From: Glandiceps talaboti
Lineage: Eukaryota; Hemichordata; Enteropneusta; Spengelidae
Assembly (NCBI RefSeq): GCF_964340395.1
Contig: NC_135557.1
Span: 2,975,216-3,039,215, forward strand
Direction of reading: 5' to 3'
Length of the DNA stretch: 64,000 nt
Below, piece by piece: positions 47,062 through 57,620 of this stretch. A program made the position numbers and the translations under genes. How positions within the stretch are numbered: the first letter of the stretch is position 1; each line of letters begins with the position of its first letter. The notes under the pieces were generated by a model. It was not told the DNA's origin and made no database searches. It saw only the letters and a program-made list of their open reading frames with translations.

Positions 47062-48135
47062 AACGTTAACAGAAAAAAACGCAACACGGAGAGACACAAT
47101 GGTGTCGTTGTCCAGTCAAGTAATTGGCAACTGGCCCAAATCATATCACTAGCTTTAGTGAATTAGAGCAGAGGTTACATTATATCGTTTGCAACAAATG
47201 TTGAAGGACACGAACTGTACAAACAAGAACCGGTAGACAAACATAGCGCCGCCAGGTACCCCTAAATCTTTATCACTTTAATGTGTTGAAATACCCTCTA
47301 CTCTATGTAATAGAATGATAGCAGTCATAGACATATTACCGTATCCCTTGTTTACGGCGTACTTGTGATGCAACCATGACGAAGAAATGCAACAAAGTGT
47401 AAACAATACGCTGTCGTACATCCAATGCATACTAACAAATTCGCTATGATACAATTAACTGCATGTCACTGCACCTAATACAAATTTGCTACCTTTAATC
47501 GCATTGAATGACTCAACGTGGTTAATATTTTGTCCTAGATTTGTATCGAGCCATGCGACAGAAATTAGCAACAATATTAAGATTTTTGCATGATGACATT
47601 CTGCTTCTGCAGACTTGGATTTAATGGTAACAATAACTACACTTCAACAAGTTAGCAGTTTGAACTACATTCATTCAACTTTGCCCTCCTTTAGCTCCAA
47701 TTCAATCTGATACGTATAGTGAGCACGTTTTTCCCGCGAACTGCTCTACAGCTTGTTTATGCACTGGTCTATGTTTGCCATCTCCTTAAAAACATACCAT
47801 TCTTTGAATTTACGATCAGCAATTGATAAGGTTTGTTCCCTTTGCAACATCTAAGTTACGTCGAAAACAAAGTTGCTAGCATACATGTTATAATATAGGG
47901 GTGTCTCGTGGGAATGACTAAACTTCAACAAGTTAGTAGTTTGAACTACATTCATTCAACTTTGCCCTCCTTTTGTCCAATTCAATCTGATACGTATAGT
48001 GAGCACGTTTTTCCCGCGAACTGGTCTACAACTTGTTTATGCACTGGTCTATGTTTGCCATCTCCTTAAAAACATACCATTCTTTGAATTTAAGATCAGC
48101 AATGGATAAGGTTTGTTCCCTTGGCAAAATGTAAG
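47062..48135 (+). repeat. Left copy of a 1.1-kb direct repeat, with internal 281-bp duplication
   Basis: From AAAACGTTAACAGA onward it matches 58125-59250 closely (for example CCAGTCAAGTAATTGGCAAC and GAACTGTACAAACAAG). Inside, a unit starting ACTTCAACAAGTTAG is repeated at 47641 and 47922. The same internal duplication exists in the right copy, so it predates the dispersal of the repeat. Confidence 0.9.
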
Positions 48136-48899
48136 TTATAAGCCAGAAAAACTCAAAATTTTCCCAGAACATTTTAGTTTCCTAAACTGAACAAAAGAAG
48201 AAGTAGTTAGAATAGGTCCCGAATATACATGTAGTATAGTGCAATGATGCAATGCAGAAATATTCTGAGGATATATTCAAGGCAACAGTTGGTTAGCGCT
48301 TATATTTTCAAGTCAGTAGCATAGTAATCACCGGCATTGTTGTCTGAAGAAAACAACCCACACATAATGATGCACAAGGAATTGTTTACAATGAGTTACA
48401 GGTACACGTACCTGTTGGTAATATCACATATATTTGAATACGTGTAAACATGCCATGACATATTTGTATTGCAAGCAAATGCTTTTCGAGATAATGAGTC
48501 TCTTCTCCAACACGCATGCGTGTCTGTATGAATGCCTTTTTTGGGAGAGAGTTCAGTAATTAAGATAGTATTCATAGGGACCTGGCTGACTATTTAGATA
48601 ATTTGAATTTGATGTATATAAAATCAAGTTAATTCGAGTCACCCGTACAATAAAATCTCACAACGTGACATGTATTAAGTAGAGGGGTCAATTAGCTTTG
48701 ATCAGTAAATTACACAATTGAGATCATGGTGTTCTGTATTTACCCGAATTGATCACGTGACACTACTGACTATGGACTTGGACAATCTCAAATATTGCTC
48801 TATATTCTAGACTTGAACACTTACAATGCTATATTCTTTTCGGAAACAAATTCATGACAGTAAATATAGACATAAGTAGTATTAAATATGAGAGTTTAA
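48136..48899. other. Unique non-coding segment left of the PolB element
   Basis: No ORF or repeat recognised. Confidence 0.5.
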
Positions 48900-49135
48900 G
48901 ACCACTTTTCGACAACCCCTATATTTCAAGTTAAATAAAGAGTTCAATCTATACTAAAATGTAAGCAAAGAAAAAAAACGACAACCCCCATATTTCACCC
49001 TTTAACTATCAACAAAATATTAAATAAGTACAATAAACTCACACAGTCATATGTGTTCAGAGTTTTTACTATTATTATTACTTAGTGCAACTTCATCCCC
49101 TATACCTTAGGTCAAAATTTCAGGACCTCAAGTTT

Positions 49136-49558
49136 TTACATACTAATACCACTATATGCCCAATACTGTTGTCCAGTTGATTCAGACACTTTTTTACCTT
49201 CCGGTCTAATACAAAATGGGACGGTATGAAACTCCATTTGTCTTTCAATACGTGGAGGTAGATAATATTTAAATTTCTGATTTAACTTATTTTCAATTTC
49301 ACCTATATAACTTAGACCAAACCTACCATTTATTGGGTTCACACTAACTACTTTATATATTTCGTTTGGTGGTAAATCTCTCCACTTTCTAATAGATTGT
49401 TCTTGTAAGGCTTTGTTAAATTGTTCCTGAGTTGGAATGCAACTTTGCTCATAACTTAGTTCCCTTTGTTCCTGTGGCATAGCCTGTGTTGGATAACTTT
49501 GGTATTTTGTTTGACTTTGCATTTTTTTATCCATTTGTGTATATACTATAGAAAACAT
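49136..49558 (-). CDS. Small unknown protein of the PolB element
   Basis: 140 codons from the ATG at 49558, or from an internal Met at about residue 9 (MDKKM). The N-terminal half is Gln-rich and likely disordered; the C-terminal half is compact: KWRDLPPNEIYKVVSVNPIN, GRFGLSYIGEIENKL, KYYLPPRIERQM, then QQYWAYSGI at the end. The beta-strand pattern with IYKVV...R-G-SYI...LN-K-KYYLPPR suggests a small barrel, perhaps a nucleic-acid-binding fold of the kind that accompanies such PolB elements; I cannot assign it. The frame is fully intact, one of only two intact ORFs in the element. Confidence 0.6.
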   Translation of the reverse strand: MFSIVYTQMDKKMQSQTKYQSYPTQAMPQEQRELSYEQSCIPTQEQFNKALQEQSIRKWRDLPPNEIYKVVSVNPINGRFGLSYIGEIENKLNQKFKYYLPPRIERQMEFHTVPFCIRPEGKKVSESTGQQYWAYSGISM

Positions 49559-49659
49559 ATATTTATTTAAATAGACGCATTCAAAGTTATGACGCCAATA
49601 TTAAAATACTTTAAAATCTATAAGAATCATACATTTCAAAGTTATTGTTTTACTGCTTT

Positions 49660-49795
49660 CATTTAACAAGTGTATGTATTCAGGGCCAGAGACTCGATTA
49701 GTTCCACTAGAACTACCTCTCTGGTCCTCACCAATCATGTACATGTACATTTATTCTTGGTGAAATAAACTTATTATTATTATTATAATATCTAG
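49660..49795 (+). mobile_element. 3' tail of a LINE inserted in the PolB element
   Basis: A GTTCCACTAGAACTACCTCT-type tail leads to GGTGAAATAAACTTATTATT with an ATT repeat, the usual ending of CR1/L2-like LINE 3' ends. Only about 130 bp is present. It lies next to the broken end of the adjoining ORF. Confidence 0.45.
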
Positions 49796-49812
49796 AAACA
49801 ATAACCCTTGTG

Positions 49813-50325
49813 TTATTGCATTAACACTTCATTTTCTTTTAATGCTTCTGCTAATTTAGATGACACTTTATTTTCTGTAAAAGTAACATTAATATTCTCA
49901 TTATCAATATTAATTTAAATAGTTAATAATGTACGTCGGTCACACTTTATTGAAAGTCCATCCTAAAGAGTATCATATTCACCCTCAGTATTTAATTTAA
50001 TACATTTAATAATAATGGTACCACTGGTTACCTTCTTTATATTGTTCGTCATCGCATCACTAGCAGGAACAATTTTAATTTAGCCACATCAATAGGTTTC
50101 AAACCAAGTACATTAAACTGCGCATCATAAAATAAGTTAATATTTCCTTCGTCAATGTCATAACTACAATACCATTCCCCTGAATTCATAATACTAAGAA
50201 AAGTATTGTTATCTTTTACTATTGTTTTTGCAGCACCCAATTTTAAATGCAGTTTTAGGTCTAACAGGTCTAGTCTAGGATCTGGTTCCGGTATATAGTG
50301 TCTGATATCAGTTAAACTAAATGTC

Positions 50326-50360
<35 letters not shown>

Positions 50361-50724
50361 AACCAACACATAAGGAACTCGGTCAGTTAAACCATGGTCA
50401 ATAGTAGTTAATGTTTTTTCAATCAATTCAATGAAGTCTCATGGTAAATCAAAAGTATAGAATTTGGTGTCTCTGTTACTATACGCAAAACCAAATGGTA
50501 CATGATGTTTTGTTATTTTGTAATTTTCAATTGTCTCATCTATATAATTTAGGTCTACTAAATTATTGGTATGTTCATGTGATTGAACTGTCGCTTGTTC
50601 TAAATTAAATGACGAAATCTTTATTATTATGTCGTTCGGCTAAATTCGATATGTAAACATCTCTGAGATCATTAAGTGCATATCCTTGTGGTCTTATCAT
50701 ACCTAATCCAAAATTTGATGGCAT
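49813..50724 (-). pseudogene. Unknown protein of the PolB element, broken
   Basis: From the ATG at 50724 (MPSNFGLGMIRPQGYALNDL, then RDVYISNLAERHNN) the frame is lost after about 40 codons. It continues as HTNNLVDLNYIDETIENYKI and HHVPFGFAYSNRDTKFYTF, meets a stop near 50438, and runs on through 50426-50049 (HYIPEPDPRLDLLDLKLHLK, ending near KPIDVAKLKLFLL). A further readable tail with two stops (KKVTSGTIIIKCIKL ... VSSKLAEALKENEVLMQ) reaches 49813. Total about 300 residues if intact. An ATT microsatellite has expanded inside the reading frame as a run of Asn (about 50326-50358). No family recognised; a structural protein is possible by position. Confidence 0.5.
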
Positions 50725-50771
50725 ATTATGTATATAAAATATATATATAAATATATATAAACAAAAAAACA

Positions 50772-51430
50772 ATGAAGTTATATATTAACAACAAATTTAA
50801 TGATATTACTATCAGTTTTTCAGAAACGCTGACTGGTTACGAACAGATACGACTGTTGGAGTGTAAACTATATAATTCCTGGTATAATATTACGAAAGAA
50901 AACAATGAAATTACTTTTACTTCTGATAAAAAAAACGGCAGTTAAAAAAAATAGAACCAGGTAATTACAATGTAGAAACATTATCACAAGCAATTGGTAG
51001 ATCAAAAGTAATTAATTTTAAGAGAATTTTACCAACAGGAAAAACACAGATGGTACTTAGTGATAATGTTAAAGTAGACTTTTCAAAACCTAGGAATTTT
51101 GCGAAGATACTTGGTTTTAAAGAGAGAGAATATATTGCATCGAGTATTAGTCCACACAAAGCAGATTTTCTTCCTGTGACTGAATACTGCTATATTATAG
51201 ATACATCTACTAATTACATCAATGGGAAAAGGTCTAATTATTTGCAAATTTTAACGATACAGGATAGGGGTGGAATAGGAGAAGCTGTCACTTATTCATT
51301 TCCTGCGAATGTTCCAGTACCCATCAAAAAAATGAATACAACTAATCTTCGAATTTGGATAACTAATCAAAATAACGAAATAATAGATTTTAATGGTTGG
51401 CCAATTTCATTTCAACTTGAGCTTACCTAA
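50772..51430 (+). pseudogene. Capsid-like (penton/minor-capsid single jelly-roll type) protein, one frameshift
   Basis: ATG at 50772; the first 57 codons (MKLYINNKFNDITISF, GYEQIRLLECKLYNSWYNIT) end at a stop after an A run (about 50928-50935). The reading resumes in another frame as KKIEPGNYNVETLSQAIG, KVDFSKPRNFAKILGF, SNYLQILTIQDRGGIGEAV and LRIWITNQNNEIIDFNGWPI to 51430. The pattern LxxxETY/LYNSWxNIT ... IxPGxYxVxxLxxxI ... VDFS...LGF ... DxxNxxIDxNGxPI recurs in proteins carried with protein-primed PolB in invertebrate Polinton/adintovirus-like elements, where it is considered a penton-like jelly-roll. Family call tentative. About 219 residues overall. Confidence 0.5.
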
Positions 51431-51985
51431 AGTAAAGTGACCATATGCTAATGTGTTACGACGATCAAGAACATAACGTTTATCATTGAAGCAACTCAAA
51501 GAAGTTTTATTGATTTTGAAACTACCAATCTGATGATTTATCGATCGTATAGTATTTATAGAATGTTCCATTTGTAAATTTTCAAAAAGTACTTTCTTAT
51601 ATTCTTCGTGAGTTATAATCTTTTTTTTAACTAACTTTTTAACACCTTTTGCTTTACGTGTGGAAGTAGACTCTGTTATGTAAGAGTACATTTTACTTCT
51701 CAACCCGATGAATTCAGTGATTGGTTTACCCGCACACTCGTCTTTGAATTTACCAATTACTTTTTTGTTATAATCAAAGAAATATGGACTTTCTGATGAA
51801 TAATCACTATTATCAAAAAGGTCTTTATCTTTGTAGAAATCTTTATAAGAATCATTGCCTTTAATTTCGTACATTAATGAATCTGTATCTGTGAATAATA
51901 ATTTAGCTTGTGGTCCATATTTTTCTTTTATATAATTGTAATGAAAGTCATACATTAAAGTTTTAGACAAATCAAGAATACTCAT
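51407..51985 (-). pseudogene. PolB C-terminal palm fragment, separated by a frameshift
   Basis: 192 codons starting in the conserved GMSILDLSK segment. LLFTDTDSLMYEI near residues 29-41 is Pol motif C with the catalytic DTD. TRKAKGVKKLVKKKI and the C-terminal YVLDRRNTLAYGH block follow, as in other invertebrate-element PolBs. The upstream part of the polymerase lies in a different frame; the switch falls near 52030-52050. Confidence 0.85.
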
Positions 51986-54464
51986 TCCAACATATAAGGG
52001 TTGATTTAGGGTTAATCGTTCTTTTTTGTTTTCTACTGCTACTAGACTCAGTTATAATTTTTTGCATGATAAACGTTGGTTTAGATATTAATTTCTTGAT
52101 TTGTTTTTCCGTTATACATAATTTTATACTACGATGTTTACGTACATTCATCATAATACGTCCAAAGACAGAATTATTCATTACTTTGAGGAAATCTTTT
52201 TCGAATGCATTTCTTGCTTTCTTTCTTTTTTCCGTGTTAAATAAAATATACTGTGACATCCATTTTGATTGGTTGAATTCAATGGCTCTGTGAATTTTAG
52301 TGACTTTTAAACCAAGTGATAAATATTGTTTTAATTTTTGAAAATGAACTACATAATTTTTTTTCGGTCTCAGAGTTGTAGTTAATTTCTCTATATTTCC
52401 ACATTTGATATTAAATAAGTTACATATCTTTTTATTATGCAGTGATAACATATCTTCAGTAATACATAGTTTCTCAGGTGCTAAAGGATAATCATTGTGA
52501 AGATCGTGGAGGTTATTAGGATATTCAAGATCAACTTCAAAGATTAATCCATGCTCATTGATGTACTTACTTAAATCAAACAAATCTATATCAATCCATT
52601 TAAATCCATGTGTTGGTAAAGATTGAGTCATTGCCCAACCAAAGAGATTATTAGCATCTAAATACATGATGTACTTTGTTTCCTGGGTTGGGGCATAATC
52701 CTTCATGTATGGATTGTTTGCCTTTGCATGACCAACAGATATATAAGAGATAACTCCACGGAGATCTTTTTCTATGAAGAGATGCATATCTATATCCGTT
52801 AATAATTCGAGATTAATTTTAGTCATTTTTAGCCATGCATCCCAGGATAACCCAGGAGCACTAAAATAATAACAAGGATCGAGGTTATAGTATACATTAC
52901 ATGTCTTTCGGAAATTTTCAAATACATCGGTTAATAAAAGTACATCAGTTTTAAGATATAGATCATGATAATCACCCATCGTTTGCATATTAAAATGTTT
53001 CCAAATATCTTGTGCATGTTCATAATCATCATCGGTTATACCAGTTTCATTTAGAATAGAATAGAATTTTTCCTTTAGTTGAAGGTTAACGTCCTTGAAT
53101 TTTTCAATGGAATCCATACAGTCATGGGGGTATACACCCTTCTGTGTTAGTAATTTTAGGTTGTCAGGGAATTCTTGTTCTGTGTATTTGAAATCACTTG
53201 TGTTACCTACGAGTTTTTCTAATGAAGCATTCAAGAAATTTAAACTATTTATAAATACTAAGTGAGTACCAACCATAATAGCCATGAACTTTTCCATAGA
53301 ATGTGGGATAATATTAATTTTTTCATCAAAGTGTTCAGTTTGAACAATGAAATGACTGTCATATCCTTTTAAATTGTGGAATATAACAGGTATTTTTTTC
53401 GTTACTTGAAAATTGATATTACATGTTTCATGTGCTGAACCACGGTATTTACCAGTAATATGACAATGATCACGAACTTGTATATCATTTGTACCATCTT
53501 TGTATAATTTTTCACAAATATGACATTGCGTTGCTTTGTGGAAACATATTTCATCGTTTACAGTCATACACAAAGGTTTGTTTAAATGTTGTTGTTTTAT
53601 ATTATTACAATATTCGACTTCTGATAACATCATTTCCATAAATATCTTAGATGCATTTGGTCCTCTGTAAATAACACTTTCTTTACTGAATGTGTCATCA
53701 TAACAACAGACAAGTTTATAACCAAAACTACATACTTTATGCTTTTTGTAATGATGTGTGAATCTTTTTTCTTCATCAGGAAGACAGGTAATTACTTTTC
53801 GGGTTATAGATTCGAAATCTACATAAATAACAAATGGTGCATTTAATTGTTTTGAATAATTTTTAAATGATAACCACTTGTTCTCCTCAGTTGGTATTCG
53901 TATAGCTTGTGTACCATTTATTTCAAAACAAATAGGAATGTGTTGATTTAAAATCTCTGCAGTTGTAAAGTGCTGTAAACAATATCTACAGAAGTGCTTT
54001 CTTTCTTTATGGTTTGTTATACCATGCATGAATCGATTAAAATCTTTGATCCAAGCATAATGTCTTTTATCACCATGAGTTATTAGTAGTAAGTCAAGGT
54101 GATCTTCACAAGTTTGTTTACTAACATAAATTGGATATACTTTTTTATTTTTATAACCAAATACAGAAATAGATATATTATTTTGGTTTCCAATTTTTGG
54201 TATTTGTTTTATAGTAACTGGAAATGTTATTCCTTTGTAATCTAGATTAACGATGTGTTGACTGTATCCAGATGGTCTATTTTTATGAATTTTGACTGGA
54301 AACTTATTTGCTAAATAACACCATCTAAAACATTCACTATGATCATCATTTTGTATATTAATGAGACCTTTCCTTGAATGTTGTAGTTCTTTTGGTAATT
54401 TGATATATGAATTACCTTGTAAAGGTTCGTATCTTGCGATATTTACATAAAAATTAAGAAGTGA
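51972..54464 (-). pseudogene. Protein-primed family B DNA polymerase (exonuclease and palm) with inserted HNH/EndoVII-like module
   Basis: Open from the stop at about 54463 to 51972 and starting in-frame from the N-terminal module; an ATG also occurs at 54029. Visible: RYEPLQGNSYIKLP and SECFRWCYLAN (54440-54280), a C-x2-C-x(n)-H finger (FCRYCLQHF). ExoI is VIYVDFESI, ExoII NLKGYDSHF, ExoIII YHDLYLKTDVLLLTD. Pol A is MYLDANNLFGWAM; Pol B is KVMNNSVFGRI. Between ExoI and ExoII sits CHICEKLYK ... VRDHCHITGKYRGSAHETCN, an HNH/endonuclease-VII-like zinc module. DNA_pol_B_2-type enzymes prime from a terminal protein and replicate linear, inverted-repeat-ended genomes. All exonuclease and polymerase motifs up to motif B are intact; motif C lies beyond the frameshift. 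Confidence 0.9.
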
Positions 54465-55094
54465 TTATATTTGCCAACCAGATCCTTCACGTAACCATTT
54501 AGTGATATGTTCAATAATTCTTTCGAAACTTTCACTCACTTGTTCTTCAATTTGGTCAGAATTTATAATTTGTAAAGGACTACTATTAAAATGACCATCA
54601 CTTGTAGTCACTTCCTTACCACTTTTAACAAATTTTATCTTCACAGTTAATATCGCTTTTATTCCATCCGTATTTTGTAAATTTTGTTCCAAGATTTTCT
54701 TTATTATCAATTTATTTTCAGTTAATTGTGTATGTGGTTCATTCTCAGTTATAACAATTTCATATGATTTTACATATCCTTTAAAAGCTCTCTCGAGTTC
54801 ATGATATCTAGGTGATATTATAACACCCCCTACATGTCGGTAACCTCTGTTAATAAGAGTTTGATATGTATCATTACCAATTTTATTCATACGTTTAGTG
54901 AAAGAATTCATGATATATTCTTCCGTTAATGGTCGAGGAAGACCACCAGGTACCGGCCAATCTAAAATATTATCTTCTCTTGGAGGTGTGGTATTAACAA
55001 TAGGTTGTAGTTCACCATTCCATATAAGATTATTATACATACGACCACCAACTGTTATCATGCGGTTAGTGAGTGGATTCCGAATCTTATTCAT
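54465..55094 (-). pseudogene. N-terminal module of the PolB polyprotein, cut off by an in-frame stop
   Basis: 209 codons from the ATG at 55094. It begins IRNPLTNRMITVGGRMYNNL, resembling the NP-x-T-x-R-x-I-x-x-G-x-x-Y-x-x-L motif of the viral 2-cysteine adaptor family, though without the cysteines. It ends EEQVSESFERIIEHITKWLR then GSGW, after which a TAA (54467-54465) interrupts; the same frame continues into the polymerase (see 51972-54464). The GSGW junction normally leads directly into the polymerase in related proteins, so this was one ORF. It could include the terminal protein or a replication adaptor; that is inference. It overlaps the C2H2 gene by 8 bp. Confidence 0.7.
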
Positions 55095-55482
55095 GATATT
55101 TAAATAAAATATATTTTATCCATATTTTATATAATATATTATTTGTTCCATTATTATTTCTTAACTTACAAATTTTCTTATGTCTATACAACGAAAAATA
55201 TCTACCTAATTCTAAACTGCACTCACAAAAATATCTCTTTAACAGATGTTTCTTTAAATGGCACTCATATATATATGCAAATCCACATTTATCACATGTG
55301 AACTCGGCAAAAATACGATCACATGTTGGACAAACATCAGGATATTTACGTTTATTATTCTCGCAGGAGTGTTTTATATTTGTATGTTTAATAAAATTAT
55401 GTTTATGTTTAAAATGCTTGTTACAAATTTCACATTTGAATTCAGGTGCTGACTTACCGCAAGTATCACAAGTATTTCGCAT
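55087..55482 (-). CDS. C2H2/C-rich zinc-finger protein of the PolB element
   Basis: 131 codons, intact. CDTCGK, CEICNKHFKHKHNFIKHTNIKH (canonical C-x2-C-x12-H-x4-H type), CPTCDRIFAEFTCDKCGFAY with H-x3-H, and CECSLELGRYFSLYRHKKIC: four zinc-binding units. A basic C-terminus follows. First gene from the right end, transcribed towards the polymerase and overlapping its start by 8 bp, so probably co-transcribed. It may bind the element's termini or promoter; that is inference. Confidence 0.75.
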   Translation of the reverse strand: MRNTCDTCGKSAPEFKCEICNKHFKHKHNFIKHTNIKHSCENNKRKYPDVCPTCDRIFAEFTCDKCGFAYIYECHLKKHLLKRYFCECSLELGRYFSLYRHKKICKLRNNNGTNNILYKIWIKYILFKYHE

Positions 55483-55836
55483 TGTATATACTACTATAAA
55501 TCATTTGTTCAAATGATTACCTCAAAGGTCATAGAGGTGAAGGATGATGACATACACAATGAGTCATACATGATGACGTCATGAGCCTATTGTAAGTGTA
55601 TTGACCTTTTGAACCCGCCGGTGCATTCAATTATACAATGGGTTGGAGTATTAATAGATCGTTGCACTGTCGATTGTAACACTGTCGTTGTACTGTACAA
55701 ATACCTTTCACAGTGGATGACAGTGAAACGGCAGTGAACGACAGTGAATGACAGCAAAACGACAGTGTTATTTTTGTGTTTACTCAAATTTAATATAAAT
55801 TAGACCATTTTTTTAAAGTTAAAATGGTGAAAAAAG
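55483..55836. promoter_or_regulatory. Right-terminal non-coding region of the PolB element
   Basis: Contains a 40-bp sequence (about 55659-55698, starting GATCGTTGCACTGTCGATTG) that recurs at 57985-58024, and a cluster of GACAGTG/CACTGTC motifs at about 55668-55770 in both orientations. By position the leftward promoter and replication-origin end of the element should lie here. Confidence 0.45.
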
Positions 55837-55856
55837 GGGGTTGTCGAAAAGTGGTC

Positions 55857-56745
55857 CCGTAACCCATTTTATATACTACTGGTAATACTTGATTCCTAAT
55901 TGATCAGGATTCTTACGAGTGCTTTGCCTACCTTACGTCAATTAAAATCGTTGCATATGTATCTGGTCGCAATTATCTGAATTTATTCTTGTTTGTTACG
56001 TTTTTGTGACTTGTAGTCTAGCTACTGGCATGCTCAGTCTCATACCTTCTTATCTCGCCCTATGGGCTCGCAGTTCGGCTTGACAGCCTCACTAGTACTA
56101 TCATAGTTCTCCACTAACGTAAATCTCTGTGAACTAGCAACTTCGCCAATGCCTGTGTATCAGTGCATGCTCTGTCAAATAATTAAAGTTACCAGTATAC
56201 ATGTATGTTTCGCTCTTTCAAGTGTGGTAGTTAAAAATAAAGAATAAAATTATTATGTTATGCATACTACATACACTCAAAGTTACATTCGTTGATAAAG
56301 TGAGTTGGGTGATGCACACACGGCATCGACAGTCATCTTGTTAAGTCGCAGTTTTACAAGGTGCAGTTTTCAAGTGGCAGGTTGGAGTTTTCAAATTGCA
56401 GTCGCTGTCCTCACCGGTCTTCCATACATCACTGACCAGTTGTTAGCATTATTGTTTTGGTGAAATCTACGTAAATATTTCGAAATTCTCGCCTTTATTT
56501 GCCACAGAGCTTTGATAAGATTATAGATAACTTTTGAAAGCACATTCATAATCAGGCCGTATGTATTACGTATGTATTATGTACGTGTAATACTCATGAA
56601 GTTAGGGACCGGTCAGGTTCTTCATCCTAGGGAGGCGGTGGATTCTTAAATTAGGCCGACAAAATGTCACTGACCCCCCCCCCCATCTGTAAAACCAAAA
56701 ACAGGCTGACCCCCTATCACTTAATTCTAAAACATGATGACCCCC

Positions 56746-56837
<92 letters not shown>

Positions 56838-56904
56838 AATATTCACATGACAGGTATTTTTATAAGATCCCGAGTTAGTACTATCATAATTATAATTATT
56901 GACT
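55857..56904. other. Non-coding, with (AT)n microsatellite
   Basis: No gene seen. A pure (AT)n tract of about 84 bp at 56749-56833, preceded by C-rich runs. Confidence 0.6.
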
Positions 56905-57620
56905 ACACAGGGTAAATATATTCCAAAAGGAGTTTAATAGCATCTTGACAGTGAAAGGTATGGGAAAGCTTGAGCAGGGAATATGTATATCTCTTATGGA
57001 GGGTCCTAGGGGGGTCTCCCCCTAGAAGCCCTGGAGGTTTTTTACTCTGAAAAGTCAATTTTGAGACTATTCAGACCCTTTCAGACAATAATTTCCAAGC
57101 TTTATAAGACAGCACCAACATGTAAAAAGCAACTACACAGGGTTGAAATACTTTTGAAATATACTTTGATAGCATATTGACAGTAAGAGGGGAAGAGCTG
57201 AGACTGGGATATGTCCACCTCATGTGGGGGAGGGGTCCAAGGGGGTCTCCCTCTAGAAGCCCTGGAGGATTTTTACTCTTAAAACCAATTTTTAGGCTAT
57301 TCAGACCCTTTAAAGCAATAACTCAATCCATGCTTTACAAGACAGCACCGTCAAGTATCAGAAACTATTCTTTATAACTTACATAGGGTTGAAATATGTT
57401 CTTAAACAGTTAGTTAAATGGCATCATTATATACATGTAGTAAAGATCAGCACATCTACTGGTAGTATCATTGGGTTTTCCCTTGGCAGATCTGCATTTT
57501 TTTGCTTCTATTAAGGCAATGTTTAGGTTATTCATAGCCTTTGAGGTAATATTTCCAAGCTTCGAATAGCTGACGTAAATGTAAGTTTTAAATGAATTTC
57601 CCGTGTCACATAAAAATGGC
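56905..57620. repeat. About 235-bp tandem repeat, nearly three copies
   Basis: CAGGGT-GAAATA, then TAGCAT-TTGACAGT, GGGGTCTCCC-CTAGAAGCCC and CTATTCAGACCCTTT recur with starts near 56907, 57138 and 57383. The third copy is partial and diverged. Confidence 0.9.

Larger units (their letters stand above)
48900..55856. mobile_element. Compact PolB-encoding virus-like transposon (Polinton/adintovirus-related), about 7 kb
   Basis: A perfect 20-bp inverted repeat (GACCACTTTTCGACAACCCC) closes both ends, 48900-48919 and 55837-55856. A second partial copy of the terminus lies 79 bp inside the left end (48979-49006). Contents: minus-strand 140-aa protein, minus-strand broken unknown ORF, plus-strand capsid-like protein, minus-strand PolB polyprotein, minus-strand C2H2 protein. 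Genes are tightly packed, with an 8-bp overlap (C2H2/PolB) and a 24-bp convergent overlap (capsid-like/PolB). AT content is markedly higher than in the flanks. No integrase, FtsK/HerA ATPase, cysteine protease or double-jelly-roll MCP is recognisable. No clear target duplication (GTTTAA versus CCGTAA). Most genes are disrupted, so this is an inactive endogenous copy. Confidence 0.75.
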
